Shown here: one piece after another, positions 24,208 through 35,034 of the stretch | Numbering within the stretch: the stretch's first letter is position 1 | Layout: the number at the start of each line of letters is the position of its first letter | Assembly: GCA_026874595.1 (NCBI GenBank) | Contig: CM049310.1 | Span: forward strand, 81,516,556-81,580,555 | DNA length: 64,000 bases | Direction: 5' to 3' | Origin: Sipunculus nudus | Taxonomy: Eukaryota > Annelida > Sipuncula > Golfingiida > Sipunculidae | The notes under the pieces: generated by a model | Seen by the model: the letters and a program-made list of their open reading frames with translations, nothing else | What the model was told of the DNA's origin: nothing | Databases searched by the model: none | Made by a program: the position numbers and the translations under genes

Positions 24208-24265
24208 TTGGCTGATACAAAGTGTGATGTCACAGGCAATATTGAAAACAGATCATTTTTTATAT
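24208..24265 (+). repeat. Interspersed repeat H, split copy, left part
   Basis: It matches the start of the H repeat at 18267 (CAAAGTGTGA then TCACAG) and breaks off at ATAT, exactly where the LTR element begins. Confidence 0.65.
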
Positions 24266-24421
24266 TGTTACGGGGTGACAAAAAAGCGGACCGAACTGTC
24301 TCGCTAGTGAAGCTTGCTTCGCTAGCGAAGCGGGTGGTACGCCGGACTTGTGCGCCACCAGCATGGGTTCGAATCCGGGATCGGCCCACTGTTTTCCCCT
24401 GAGCAATTTGTCTTCGTAACA
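24266..24421 (+). repeat. 5' LTR containing tRNA-like A and B boxes
   Basis: The LTR includes TAGCGAAGCGGG at 24323-24334, which fits the pol III A-box consensus TRGCNNAGYNGG at every position. GGTTCGAATCC at 24366-24376 is a perfect B box, 31 nt further on. An inverted repeat CGCTAG...CTAGCG lies just before. This suggests a tRNA-derived segment captured inside the LTR. Confidence 0.7.
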
Positions 24422-24423
24422 AA

Positions 24424-24436
24424 TGGGGGCTCGTCC
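24424..24436 (+). promoter_or_regulatory. Primer binding site, proline-tRNA type
   Basis: TGGGGGCTCGTCC equals the first 13 bases of the classic proline-tRNA primer site and starts two bases after the 5' LTR. The match ends after CGTCC. Confidence 0.75.
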
Positions 24437-24531
24437 AACGTGACGGTTTACTTTGTGACCCAGGGAATAAGCTAACCAAAGTGTGACTCCTGCATGGGAT
24501 AATGAGTCTTGTTCTGATAGCAGAACGCTCT

Positions 24532-24544
24532 GAAAGAGGGGGTG
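24532..24544 (+). promoter_or_regulatory. Polypurine tract
   Basis: GAAAGAGGGGGTG, almost all purine, abuts the first base of the 3' LTR, the position expected for plus-strand priming. Confidence 0.65.
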
Positions 24545-24701
24545 TGTTACGGGGTGACATAAAAGCGGACCGAACTGTCTCGCTAGTGAAGCTTGCTTAT
24601 CTAGCGAAGAGGGTTGGAATGCCGGACTTGTGCATCATTGTTATGAGTTCGAATCCCGGGTCGGCCCAGTATTTGCCCCTGAAAAATTTGCCTTCATAAT
24701 A
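24545..24701 (+). repeat. 3' LTR of the miniature element
   Basis: It starts TGTTACGGGGTGACA like the 5' LTR, with only one difference in the first 54 bases and more in the tRNA-like middle. The A box is TAGCGAAGAGGG (24602-24613) and the B box AGTTCGAATCC (24646-24656), each slightly decayed. Confidence 0.75.
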
Positions 24702-24985
24702 ATATTCTTCCCTGAAAATTTAGGACTGACAGTGTCAAAAATACTAAGGTTTGGATGAGATCTAGAATATTTAGTCACAGGGGTTTCCCCTGTGGCTGGT
24801 GTCACTGTCGAGTTGACAGTGCTCATAGATGTGCCAATAGCTTTTTGAACACATCACACAACTTGATGATTTTTTGGGGAAAATAAATAGAAAAAAAAGT
24901 TTTTCCTTCAGGAATTTGGTCATCTTTTGCAAAATCTAAATTATGGGCAACTGTGTTATATGAAAATTTAATTCGATTTGAAATA
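24702..24985 (+). repeat. Interspersed repeat H, split copy, right part
   Basis: It resumes the H repeat with TTAGGACTGACAGTGTC, CACTGTCGAGTTGACAG and ATGTGCCAATAG, matching 18351-18630. Removing the LTR element and one ATAT restores colinearity with the uninterrupted copy. Confidence 0.7.
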
Positions 24986-25114
24986 CGTTTGCTATCTTTA
25001 ATTAAATTTTCAGCACTAAAAAGTACGATCAATATGTTAATGATAAATAAATACAAGTAACAATGCAAATCTTTATAAAAATACTCAGAATGTAAAACTA
25101 ATAAAAATGATAGA

Positions 25115-25140
25115 TTAAGATAAGATAAGATAAGATAAGA
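25115..25140. repeat. (AAGAT)n microsatellite
   Basis: Five tandem TAAGA units. Confidence 0.9.
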
Positions 25141-25270
25141 GGGATAAGTTAGCAACATGCGAACGACTCTGCTCGATAAAAAAATGACTTTGTATAGTAC
25201 AAGAGGCAAGGGTACCGCTGCAAGACCGATAAAATATAAACGCGATACTTTTTTTAAAATGTTGCAAATT

Positions 25271-25560
25271 TTAGGCGCACTTGATGTTGAGGGGAAGGGC
25301 GTTCCAAATTTCTGGATAAAATGAAGCAGACCTTAAGGACTCGATGCTTGGTTTTTCAATTATACAGTTTTTGTAAGTCAAGTGCATCTCTTCATGAATG
25401 CAGCAGGGAAGCTGACAACGGGATGGAGGCATCATGAGAGCTATAGGGGTGAAGGTCTTTGAAGGCAGCACCCATCCCTGACAGCCTCTGGTTGCCAGGG
25501 GCAACGCGAACTAGAGATCTTACAATGTCTGGTGTGAAAAGTTAATTCAGATTTATATCA
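25271..25560 (+). repeat. Dispersed repeat K, copy 1
   Basis: It shares GGCATCATGA, CAGCCTC(T/C)GGTTGCC and GTTAATTCAGATT, in order, with 26075-26260. The minus strand reads YPEIWNALPLNIK, which resembles the C-terminal WN.LP..I motif of LINE polyproteins, so it may be a LINE 3' remnant; this is weak. Confidence 0.45.
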
Positions 25561-25592
25561 TATGATATTATTTTATTACATATATTTTTATT

Positions 25593-25930
25593 TTTGGTAA
25601 CCGCCTCCATTTATTATAATATTGCTTAACTCAGTATTATGTACATCTGCAAAATTCCATTCCGGTTTCAGACCATGTGACATGGCTAACACCTGACAAT
25701 CCTAGCGTCTGCCAGGATCGGTGTACCTCACCTTCGGGTCCTGGTTGTACTACACCAAAAAAAAAAACCGAAAAGCGTATTCGTTTGTGAGTGAAACACG
25801 TCTGAGGGGTACAGTCCTCCCATTAAGTTCGCAGAGCGCTCAACCTGGGTGGGGGCCGACCGTAAAATAACGCACCGTCTCGGCTGAGATTCGAACCCAC
25901 GACCTCGCAGCTATTGGCATACCATGGCTG
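25593..25930 (-). mobile_element. tRNA-derived SINE, family S2 copy A
   Basis: The head is at the right end: GAGATTCGAACCC (25886-25898) is the reverse of a B box. The body, read leftward, shares with copies at 37.1 and 38.2 kb the words GCATTCGTTTGTGA/GTATTCGTTTGTGA, CATTAAG, GCAGAGCGCTCA and ACCGCCTCCAT. Confidence 0.65.
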
Positions 25931-26074
25931 AAAATAATTTACAAAATATATAGGCAACTTAAAAGACAAAATACCATTTCAAACCATAATTAAAACATAT
26001 TTTAATGATTTAAATCAAACTTGATTCCTGAGTAAATGCTCGTTTCAATCATGCCAGGAGTGCATCTCCTAACA

Positions 26075-26260
26075 GCATTGGACACGAAGAATGCAGTATA
26101 GAGGCTGAAAGTGGGAGGAAGGCATCATGAAAGATATTCTGGACGGAGCCAGACGACTGACGGCATCTGACGCAGCATCCGGCCCTGCCAGCCTCCGGTT
26201 GCCCTGGGCGCCGCCACGCACATATCTTATAATGGTGTGAACGGTTAATTCAGATTCTAA
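26075..26260 (+). repeat. Dispersed repeat K, copy 2
   Basis: Diverged copy of 25271-25560, with GGAAGGCATCATGAAAG, CAGCCTCCGGTTGCC and GTTAATTCAGATTCTAATCA. Confidence 0.45.
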
Positions 26261-26712
26261 TCATAAGATCTTATGTTACTGGTGTTTACGTCGGTGCCGT
26301 ATACCAGAGCCTTTGGATCATGCCGAGCATTAAACGTACCTTGGGATCAGTTTATCATACTCCTGGTGTTCAAAAGACGCGTTAAGCCAGTGCATGATGA
26401 AAAATATTGATCCTTTTTTTTCAAAATGAATAATAAAATAATCCCACAGTCTGGCTGTGGCAGGGAAAAAATCATTTATAGTTGATTGTGATTTAAGCCT
26501 AGCGATTCATTGTTCATGGCGGCATTTGCGGGGGAGATAAGACCAGTAAAGCGGGAGAGACGCCTGAAATAGACTGGTACCCGACTCTTATATACGCGAA
26601 CTCTAGTCAGAGAATAGAGTCTCAGCGCGCACAGCCATTTGCAATTACTGATTCATAGAATAATGATAAAAATGATAAATAATGATAAAAATGATGATAA
26701 CAATAATAATAA

Positions 26713-26860
<148 letters not shown>

Positions 26861-26869
26861 TCTGCCTAA

Positions 26870-28490
26870 CCGGTTTACATAAAATTAAATGTGTTTGTTC
26901 CAGAAAAGGAGTATTTTGCTGATACGCAGACAACATCACGGATGGTTACCAATATAAATGGAAGGATAAATGACCAGCTTGGGCATTTAATCCTGTTTCA
27001 TGCTTTTGTTTATAGAACTCAATGGAATGTTGTTGAGCTTGTTATGGGACACGTTCTGATCGAATTACACGCGGGGAATAAAGAGGGCATGGTGCCCTAG
27101 CTTGCTTGGTTAGAACAGCAGGGGCTCTCAGAATTAGGCGTACTGCAGCCGACTTTACGCGACAGAGGCCAGGCTTTTAAGACGCGTGTAGCATGCGTTT
27201 TAGGTTTCGGTTTTCTTTTACAATATAACGAGATCGCCTGCATTTTGGCGTGCGATATTACTCGTTTTCAGTGCAAAATAATGGCTGACGAGTGTTTTTT
27301 GCTGCATTTTGCTGCATTTGTTGCCATTTAACAGTGCGTTTCCATAGGTGTCCTCGCGTATCTATGCGTTATTGTGCTTTTTTGTTCTTGCTTTCTTGGC
27401 GTTTACCTGCGATTACACGAAATACTGTGGTTGGCGTTTTGTTCGCGAGGGTTTCAAATTCGCGATATTCGCGAAGGAGATGTTATCGCGGAAGTAAAAC
27501 TTCGTGAATAAAACGCCACATATATCACAGGTTGACAATTATATATTCTATAACTTCAATGGCATATCACGTACGATGTCCCGATAGCGTCAATATTAAC
27601 ATAAATTTTATGTTAACCGTTATTCAAACATTGATAATTTTAATAACATCAGTACGTTTTATATGAGCCAATATTGAATGAGGAATTTCGATGTACCCTT
27701 AGTTCCTACAATTGTTTAGATATATGGTAATTGATGTAAAATGATTAAGCACACTGTGTAAGTTACTGTATGGTAAATCCCGAAAGTGAAACCTTTGCGA
27801 AACACAGTGAAAACACGAATATTTAACCTCGTAAATATAAAGCAAACCACAATATTTTGAGCAAATCCAAATATTTCGACACATCGCGTGTCTATCCACG
27901 TTCTCGCGTCTGCGTTCTCTTGCGTTCTTATGCGTTTATGTGCGATTTTATACGCTCTCATTCGATTTTGTAAACCTTTTTTTTTATCTATTTTACAACG
28001 TGAGCAAAACGAGAAGAAAACGCTAACTGTGAGTTCCCCTTAACGTGCGCTAAAACACCACATAATGACATCACCACTACGTCATTTCGGTCCTCTGACA
28101 TTATAGAGTCTACTACCAGCATGCTTGCGTCAGAGTGTTTTTATATCTATAGCATTGAGATGCAAACTTAAAGGCTCTAAAGAGTATGCAACTAATTTTG
28201 TCATTTTACGACGCCTTATGGCCTACAAGTATGCTGTCACGTGATATAACCCAGCCCTTTTTTACAATTACTTCATGAGAACACCTTCCATGTGCGAGAA
28301 AAAAATCCGTTTTAACTTAGCATAATGGTTAATTCTTCTGAATGATTGCTAAATTTCTGACCGCATGGATACCAGCATGGTTCTCAAGGGTTACTGGACT
28401 TCACCCAACTCGAACGCGATACAGAAAATGACTCATTACCATAGGAACGGACCTTCTGTTTGGTTCGTTAGTTCACATCTTTTATTGTGT
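26870..28490. other. Noncoding DNA with TTCGCGA/TGCG-rich patches
   Basis: Patches rich in GCGTT/TGCG at 27345-27500 and 27895-27960 may be remnants of a MITE, but I could not find its ends. A segment at 27755-27805 is an inverted relative of 19720-19780. No gene recognised. Confidence 0.4.
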
Positions 28491-28493
28491 TAT

Positions 28494-29098
28494 GGGGCTG
28501 TCCCACTTAGGCGACTCTACAGGCGACTACAGGCGACCAGGCTGTCGCTTCATTGTCGCCGAAAAACAGTCGAAAGGACCTCCGCTACGACAATAGTCTA
28601 CGGCAAGCTACAAATGGTTGGCGACTGTCTGAGATAAGCTACGACAAGCTGCCGACAACCGGCGACACAGTCGCCGCGACAAAGGACAATCACCTACGAC
28701 AACCTACGACCACACTGGCGACAACCTACGAAACAAGAATTCTTGCTACGTCCAAGCTTTGACGATTCTCTATCATGTGCTATGTGAGGAGCCGGACACA
28801 AGGATGGACCTTGTTTCAAGTAACAACAGCCCGCGACAACACACACGACAACCCGCGTCACCTGGCGACAGCCTACGACAGGATCTACGACAACTGCGTT
28901 AGCTGGCGACAGCCTACGACAGCACCTACACAAGTAGAAGACAGGCTATGCTCACTGGCGACAAAATAGCTGTCACCTGAGAATTTTGAACATGTTGAAA
29001 ATCCAGAGGCGACGGCTTCGAGGTCACGTGTCTTTGGGCGACTTCAGGCGACTACAGGCGACCATACAGGCGACCACCCGGCGACTATTAGGCGAAAA
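28494..29098 (+). mobile_element. CGAC-rich inverted-repeat MITE, copy 1 (3' end lost)
   Basis: It begins GGGGCTGTCCCACTTAGGCG and is colinear with 33964-34603 through TCCGCTACGACAATAG, AAGCTACAAATGGTTGGCGA, GCCGGACACAAGGATGG and GAATTTTGAACATGTTGAAA. GGCGAC and TACGAC words recur throughout. The closing inverted repeat is missing; the sequence ends in reiterated AGGCGAC units at about 29098. Frames inside are shadows rich in T, R and D. Confidence 0.8.
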
Positions 29099-29099
29099 G

Positions 29100-29875
29100 G
29101 GGGGATCCAGACCTCTATGACTCCCCCCTTCCCCCTCCCCCCCCCCCCACCACTCGAACCTGGTTTTACTGAGAATCTACACAACAATATGGTGGATTAT
29201 AATGCAGCTCCACACACACTATTTCACTATTTCATCAAAGCACAAATTGCCGTGATTAGTTATTATACGTCTCAGAATGGACTTGGATTCATGGCCTTTT
29301 GACACATGACCTAAACATTAACGGGCCTTTACAGATATCTGACGTCAGTGAACTAAGATAATCGCTTGACCCTTTTATAACAAAATGCCCAGGGAACACC
29401 AAAATAAGACCATAACAAACAAAATAAGCACAGTCAACAAGGCCACCTGGTGGCTGGACAAACGAACTAAAGTTTAGGAAAGGTTTTAACAAATAGTGAC
29501 TTTCAATTTCCACTCACATGCAACCAACCACCATCTTTTTTTCTTTCTTTTCAACAGGGATTATAAGTACTTTTCATAACTGCAATTACAAACAGTTGAT
29601 CAGTATGTACGCAAAGTGAGCCAGATATCGCATAAATTCTACGGAAACAACAAATCCGTGAATTTTTATTACACCCGCTTCCGTCTCTTGTTGTCCCCTG
29701 ACTGCCTTGTCAATATGTTTTAGTTTTTATTTTACCCTGAAGATGTCTGCACATGCCATAGTGGCTGTGTTATCGCACGGAAACAAAAACCTGACGGACG
29801 GACAAACAGACAGATAAACCCAAATTGAAAAGGTATTCTACAAATGTATTTTACTGAAGGAGGCTGGATATCATA
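29100..29875. other. Noncoding DNA
   Basis: A C-rich tract lies at about 29124-29150. Nothing else recognised. Confidence 0.5.
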
Positions 29876-29877
29876 CT

Positions 29878-29879
<2 letters not shown>

Positions 29880-29942
<63 letters not shown>
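29880..29942. repeat. Compound (CA)n(TA)n microsatellite
   Basis: About 24 bp of CA followed by about 39 bp of TA. The right flank starts AACTCTGAAGAAAAACAACAC as at 22175. A further AT tract lies at 30051-30081. Confidence 0.95.
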
Positions 29943-29945
<3 letters not shown>

Positions 29946-30047
29946 CTCTGAAGAAAAACAACACTGTAAATTCAGTCTTACATACAAGTCGATACATCCA
30001 GCGCCAAGAGTTATACTTCAGAGTTATACCGCTCTGGCCTAGTCTGT

Positions 30048-30087
<40 letters not shown>

Positions 30088-30309
30088 ATTTAAACGTTAA
30101 ACTATACATGTATATTATTTTCCTGGCCATGAGCACTGCTACTGTCTCTTTTCACTCTATTCAGTAAAAAGGCCACTTCCATATAATAAAAGTTACAGAA
30201 ACATAATCCTTCCTCTGATTCGGCCATGTGAACCAAAGTGGGCCCATTTCTGGCCATTTTCCGGCTTATATAGAATATCTGACATACAAGTCGATACATC
30301 CAGCGCCAG

Positions 30310-31930
30310 AAGGTATCCATAGACCATGGAAAACATGGGAACCTAAAACTTCTATAGTCCGTTCCACCAAGGGGCGCCAATCGTTTTTTTTTTGTTTTTT
30401 TAATAAATGTTTTACAAATTTTAATTATTTTGAAAAATTACCCGTCAGTGAATCAACCAGGTACTACGGCAATTATTTATGAAGAAACCACCCCCGTACC
30501 TCGCAAAGAATATAAGTTAAACCATTAATTTAATATTGTCACATCTTATCATACAGGCGCATTTAACCATCACACCATATACACGGACACAAGGCTCAAT
30601 GCGCTACAAAAAAATAATAAACTTAACTAAAACCTAACAAAAACATAAATGATTTTATGTATAGAATAATAAGCCCCCTTCAGCAGTTACAGTTCTATAC
30701 TGAATCCAAGACCCAGCATATATGAGATTTATGGGTGGCACTACAAGTCAAGTGTAGTAAAACACGTAGCGCCGTAACAGATATGATCAGGTATGGCAAA
30801 TTTTGACAATCACATATGAAACTTCCTTTCCACTTGATTTTAGCTCACTTGTATACAATAAAACACTTCCCATTGTTTTATACGGGTCAACTTGCAGATG
30901 GCTGTTGTTCACGACAACTTGTTTCTATATATTTTCCACTTTGAGTTATTTTTTGTCAAAAAAGGCTGCTACAAAAACATACTGTTTTTTCGATATACAG
31001 TCTAACAGATCGGTATAGTAAAGTTCTGAGTACTATTGATATGCAAATTTAAATTATTTTATTATTATTATAGCCTGGGGTTATGTAGCCGTGACAAACA
31101 CGACTTAGTTAGGACCCCATACTGAGTCGTGACACAAGCCAAATTGAGAACCGCCCTGCAAGTCAACGTCACGCTTTATAGCCGTATCTCCGCATACAGT
31201 CAGCAGGCAGACCGCAGGCAGAAATCTCCCATACCTGCAGAACAATATACGAATATATTGGGTTATAACGGAATATTTCACACACATGGTAGGTGTCGTT
31301 AGAGAGATAAGAAACTTATTAAAGGTCTAGTGGGTTTATTTGAAGTGACACGATAGCGCCCCTTGCGTTCCTTTTTTTTGACCCAGGGGGCGCAAACATT
31401 TTTGCACTTATTACAAATTTAAAATAAAGTAATTGATAATAAAACAAATATCTGTCATATTTTTACCTAATACGAGTGATAGAGCTCAGACCATGTTGCA
31501 CTTAACAATAAAATCGCCTTAAAATACATTTGAATATCTCAAGATCTGGCTTAAATTTTTTTATCTTTCCCAAATTCCCGATTATTTGGAAAAAAAATTA
31601 AAGTTTGTTAAAAACTAAAAATACTTTATGAAATGAGATAAAGAGATAAGTACAATTTTTTATATTCCAATTTATTTCCAACCTTCATTCCAGGAACATT
31701 TTCCTAATGTATGTATGTGTATATATATATATATGTATTCTGTGTATGCGGTTTGGTGAACTAAGAGTTAAAAATCTTTTCTAAAGATAAATTTGATTTT
31801 GATTCATATATTATATTAGTTGAACTTCTTATATGGATATAATTAAAACAGTGCTCTGAGATCCCTTGCAGCTATTCCATGTCTTCACCAGTGGAAACAC
31901 TAAGGCCCCCCCCCCCCCCAAAAAAAAAAA
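30310..31930. other. Noncoding DNA
   Basis: No gene or dispersed repeat recognised. A C-run joined to an A-run lies at about 31905-31930. Confidence 0.45.
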
Positions 31931-31933
31931 TTA

Positions 31934-32186
31934 GGTATGGTTCTCAGGCACTTTTTTCAGAAATCGGTGCGGGCGGGCGGTATTTTATTTTTGACCTTTT
32001 TTTTGAGTGCTCCGAAAAATGTCATATGATCAGTGAAAAGCATGAAAATAACAATTTTTTTTTGCTAAACAGGTAAAAGCACTACATAAATTGTATTATT
32101 TATCTACTTGAAAAATAAAAATCAAAATAAAAATTTTTGATGCGGGGGTTAAAAATTTACGCGGGCGGTGCCTGAGAACCACACCT
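31934..32186. mobile_element. 253-bp MITE with 18-bp terminal inverted repeats
   Basis: The left end is GGTATGGTTCTCAGGCAC and the right end GTGCCTGAGAACCACACC, inverted repeats with one mismatch. GCGGGCGG words sit near both ends. The left flank is TTA and the right flank TTT, so a 3-bp target duplication is possible but imperfect; that and the GG start would suit PIF/Harbinger. No coding sequence. Confidence 0.7.
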
Positions 32187-32221
32187 TTTATTTTTTTTGG
32201 CCTAATGCTGTATTAAAATAG

Positions 32222-32582
32222 TTGCCTCCGCCTGGAATGATTGTGTTCATTCCCGTGTGTGTTTATTTTGTAACATAAATCACGCAATCTTGAACAGAAT
32301 CCTATGATTACAGTTTGGTATGGATCTGGCTTATGATTCGGATCCAGGAAGGATTATCAGAATTATTCACACCTGTGTAGAAACATATGCCCGATTATAC
32401 ATTGGGGATAAGGACCGAACAAATAAATAAAAAAGCACTTGTCAGAACATACAAATCAACCTGGGAATATAGACCTATTAGTGAATAAAATCATGGATTG
32501 CGAAGTAGCCCACATTAAGGACTACCTACATGGCGGAGGCCTGCATTCCTGAGAATGCATATTTCTTGTTCTTTTTGTATCC
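32222..32582 (+). repeat. GTTTGTGTG-family repeat, copy 2
   Basis: It follows the 20516 copy through CCCGTGTGTGTTTAT, CACGCAATCTTGAACA, CGGATCCAGGA, AACCTGGGAATATAG and GGCCTGCATTCCTGAGAATG. It abuts the MITE at 31934. Confidence 0.6.
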
Positions 32583-32589
32583 GTTTCCA

Positions 32590-33960
32590 GTCAAGTGGAA
32601 AGGCAGCTTTATATAATTAAAACAACCATTAGGATACACAGAATAAAAGGCGGGTATCATGGGACTGTATAATAAAATACAAAATTACAGTTAGTGAGAA
32701 TCGTAAAATTCACCTTGGACCATCCCCACCTTTCTCCGTTTCTCTCGCTCTCTCGCTCAATTATTTGCTGGACATCTCATAGAATTCACTGCCAGTATAA
32801 ATTGCTGACTCTCTATTTTGCTCTAGTTTTATTATTTACATACATATCATAATGAACAAACAAACCAGGGATAATTCTAGCACAAATACCCGGTACACTA
32901 AGGAGATATTCAAAAAGCCTTTGTTATATGATTATGTTTTTTCGCAAACATTAGGTAACTCGCGACAAACACTTAGCCTTTTAATCAGACTAGTTATTTG
33001 AGACTGAGGGAGTCCTCTTAGTCTGATTCTGTTAATATTTAGGTCGTTCTAGTGCACAGGAGTTCTTCCATGATATATTGCCGCTCAGAAAATCTGCATT
33101 CAATGCTTGATTACAAACTGGATACCTCATTATTGTTTGAAAATATCCCTTTCTTAATTAAACCAAGGTACAGACAATTTATATAGTATAAACCGACAGA
33201 GCCAATACAATATGAAAAATTGCTTTCAATGGAATTCTGAAAAAAGGATTTACCGCGGTGTAAAACTGCGGAGGGCCGGATCACAGGTGGAGGCCAACGT
33301 TTACAATTAGGCAATTCACATTCATTGGAACTTTTCTCTTAAGTCTCTTTGCGGTAATCGAGGCCTCGGCAAACGCAATATATCGATTTATATTAAATGT
33401 TGGCATATTAAGTTCCTTCTTTTTTTATTTATTTTATTTGTGTTTTGTTTACGTACATTATGTTGAGTAGTCAAGCGTAAGAGGACGAAAGAAAATTATA
33501 CACACTTTGGTTATTTGATTAACTGCCATTTTATGCATATTTGAAATTCAGTGTTCCGCGACTTAAGGCGTAGCTCAGGAGTTGTTGTGGCTTTATGTTC
33601 TAATATGGTTTAGACTTTATGACCGAGAAAACATGAAACTTCATATGAATAAGCCTGAATAAATTGTTCTCTCATACTTTCGTTGAATATTCAGGATAAG
33701 GTTTATCATAATACATTGGGTATTCTTTGGTTTGATTTTTGGTTTTACTCTTTGGTTAAATCCATAGGTATGAAGTGATAATTGAATATCTAAGTAGGTA
33801 AAAACATTTATACCTGTATCAGTGGTTCGACCACGTAGAAGCATTTAAAAAGAGTGAGGTTTCGTCAGAGCTAGAGTTTGACACATATCTGTCTTAATAT
33901 AAGGTGCAATTGTTCTTTTGTAATACTGTTGCTATATCCTTTTTATTATAATTACAAACT
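32590..33960. other. Noncoding DNA
   Basis: Short frames only. No repeat or gene recognised. Confidence 0.5.
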
Positions 33961-33963
33961 AAT

Positions 33964-34603
33964 GGGGCTGTCCCACTTAGGCGACTCTAAAGGGGATCAG
34001 GTTGTCGCCTCATGGTCGCCGAAAAACAGGCGACAGAACCTCCGCTACGACAATAGCCTAAGCCAAGCTACAAATGGTTGGCGACTGTCTGACGACAAGC
34101 TACGATAAGCTGCCGACAACCGGCGACACAGTCGGCGCGACAAAGGACAATCATCTACAACAACCCACGACCACATCTACGACAACCTACGACCATACTG
34201 GAGACAACCTACGACACCAGAATTCTTGCTACGTCCACCCGCGACAAGCTTCTACGATCCTCTACCTTGTGCTATGTGAGAAGCCGGACACAAGGATGGG
34301 CCTTGTTTCAAGTACAACAGCCTGTGACAACACACACGACATCCCGCGTCAGCTGGCAACAGCCTACGACAGGACCTACGACAACCCGCGTCAGCTGGCG
34401 ACAGTCCACGACAGCACCTACGTCAATAGAAGACAGGCTACGCTCACTCGCGACAAAAGAAAACTGGCGCCTGCATGAGAATTTTGAACATGTTGAAAAT
34501 CCAGAGGCAACAGCTTTGAGGTCACTCGTCTTGGGGCGACTTCAGGCGACCACATGAGGCATCAGCCTGGTCGCCTGTAGAGTCGTCTAAGTGGGACAGC
34601 GCC
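33964..34603 (+). mobile_element. CGAC-rich inverted-repeat MITE, copy 2 (complete)
   Basis: The left end GGGGCTGTCCCACTTAGGCG, continuing ACTCTA, is matched in reverse at the right end by TAGAGTCGTCTAAGTGGGAC then AGCGCC, about 25 bp with two mismatches. The interior is packed with GGCGAC/TACGAC words. The 134- and 96-residue frames inside have biased T/R/D composition and no domain. It belongs with 28494-29098. Confidence 0.85.
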
Positions 34604-34775
34604 ATAAATGTTAAATCTGATTCTTTTTTTTACCATGGACTTTGATTACCTTGTCAATTAATTTATCTTTGCAGTAAGAAATTTTGAAATACTTTCCAAT
34701 GCAAAGTAAATCGCGAGTGTTAAACAACACATATAACAATTTAGAAACCTGAACTTTCAGTAAACGGGCAAAAGC

Positions 34776-34779
<4 letters not shown>

Positions 34780-34831
<52 letters not shown>

Positions 34832-34846
34832 AATATATATATATAA
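34780..34846. repeat. (AT)n microsatellite
   Basis: About 40 bp of perfect AT followed by interrupted TATA sequence. Confidence 0.9.
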
Positions 34847-35034
34847 AGGGCTTTAGGGGGAAAAAATCAGACAGTACGGGAAAATTATTTTACATTTTTA
34901 CATTATTGTTGTACCATTATGTATGATTGTAAAAGTGTGATTATACGATGATCGGAATATAATAAAATGTAAGGGTCAGCTTTCGTTCTCTGTTTTTCGT
35001 TTTTCGTTAGCTGTGCATTCACTTATTTTGTGGC

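Larger units (their letters stand above)
24266..24701 (+). mobile_element. Miniature LTR retrotransposon (TRIM-like), complete, no coding capacity
   Basis: Two direct terminal repeats of 156 and 157 bp (24266-24421 and 24545-24701) flank a 123-bp interior. The 5' LTR runs from TGTTACGG to CGTAACA, a TG...CA element with 6-bp inverted ends. The 3' LTR ends ATAATA through mutation. Two bases after the 5' LTR lies TGGGGGCTCGTCC, a proline-tRNA-type primer binding site. Directly before the 3' LTR lies the purine tract GAAAGAGGGGGTG. ATAT flanks both ends as a target-site duplication. The LTRs are roughly 80-85 % alike by eye, so the insertion is not recent. No gag or pol is present, so it depended on a partner element for movement. 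The 152-residue minus-strand frame that crosses it is a shadow. Confidence 0.82.

Noticed and set aside
24102-24560. 152-residue minus-strand open frame
   Set aside because: It runs across the H repeat and most of the miniature LTR element and changes character at their borders; no domain or codon signal.
33878-34557. Open frames of 76, 134 and 96 residues
   Set aside because: They lie in or across the CGAC-rich MITE, whose repeated words lack stop codons; composition is biased to T, R and D.
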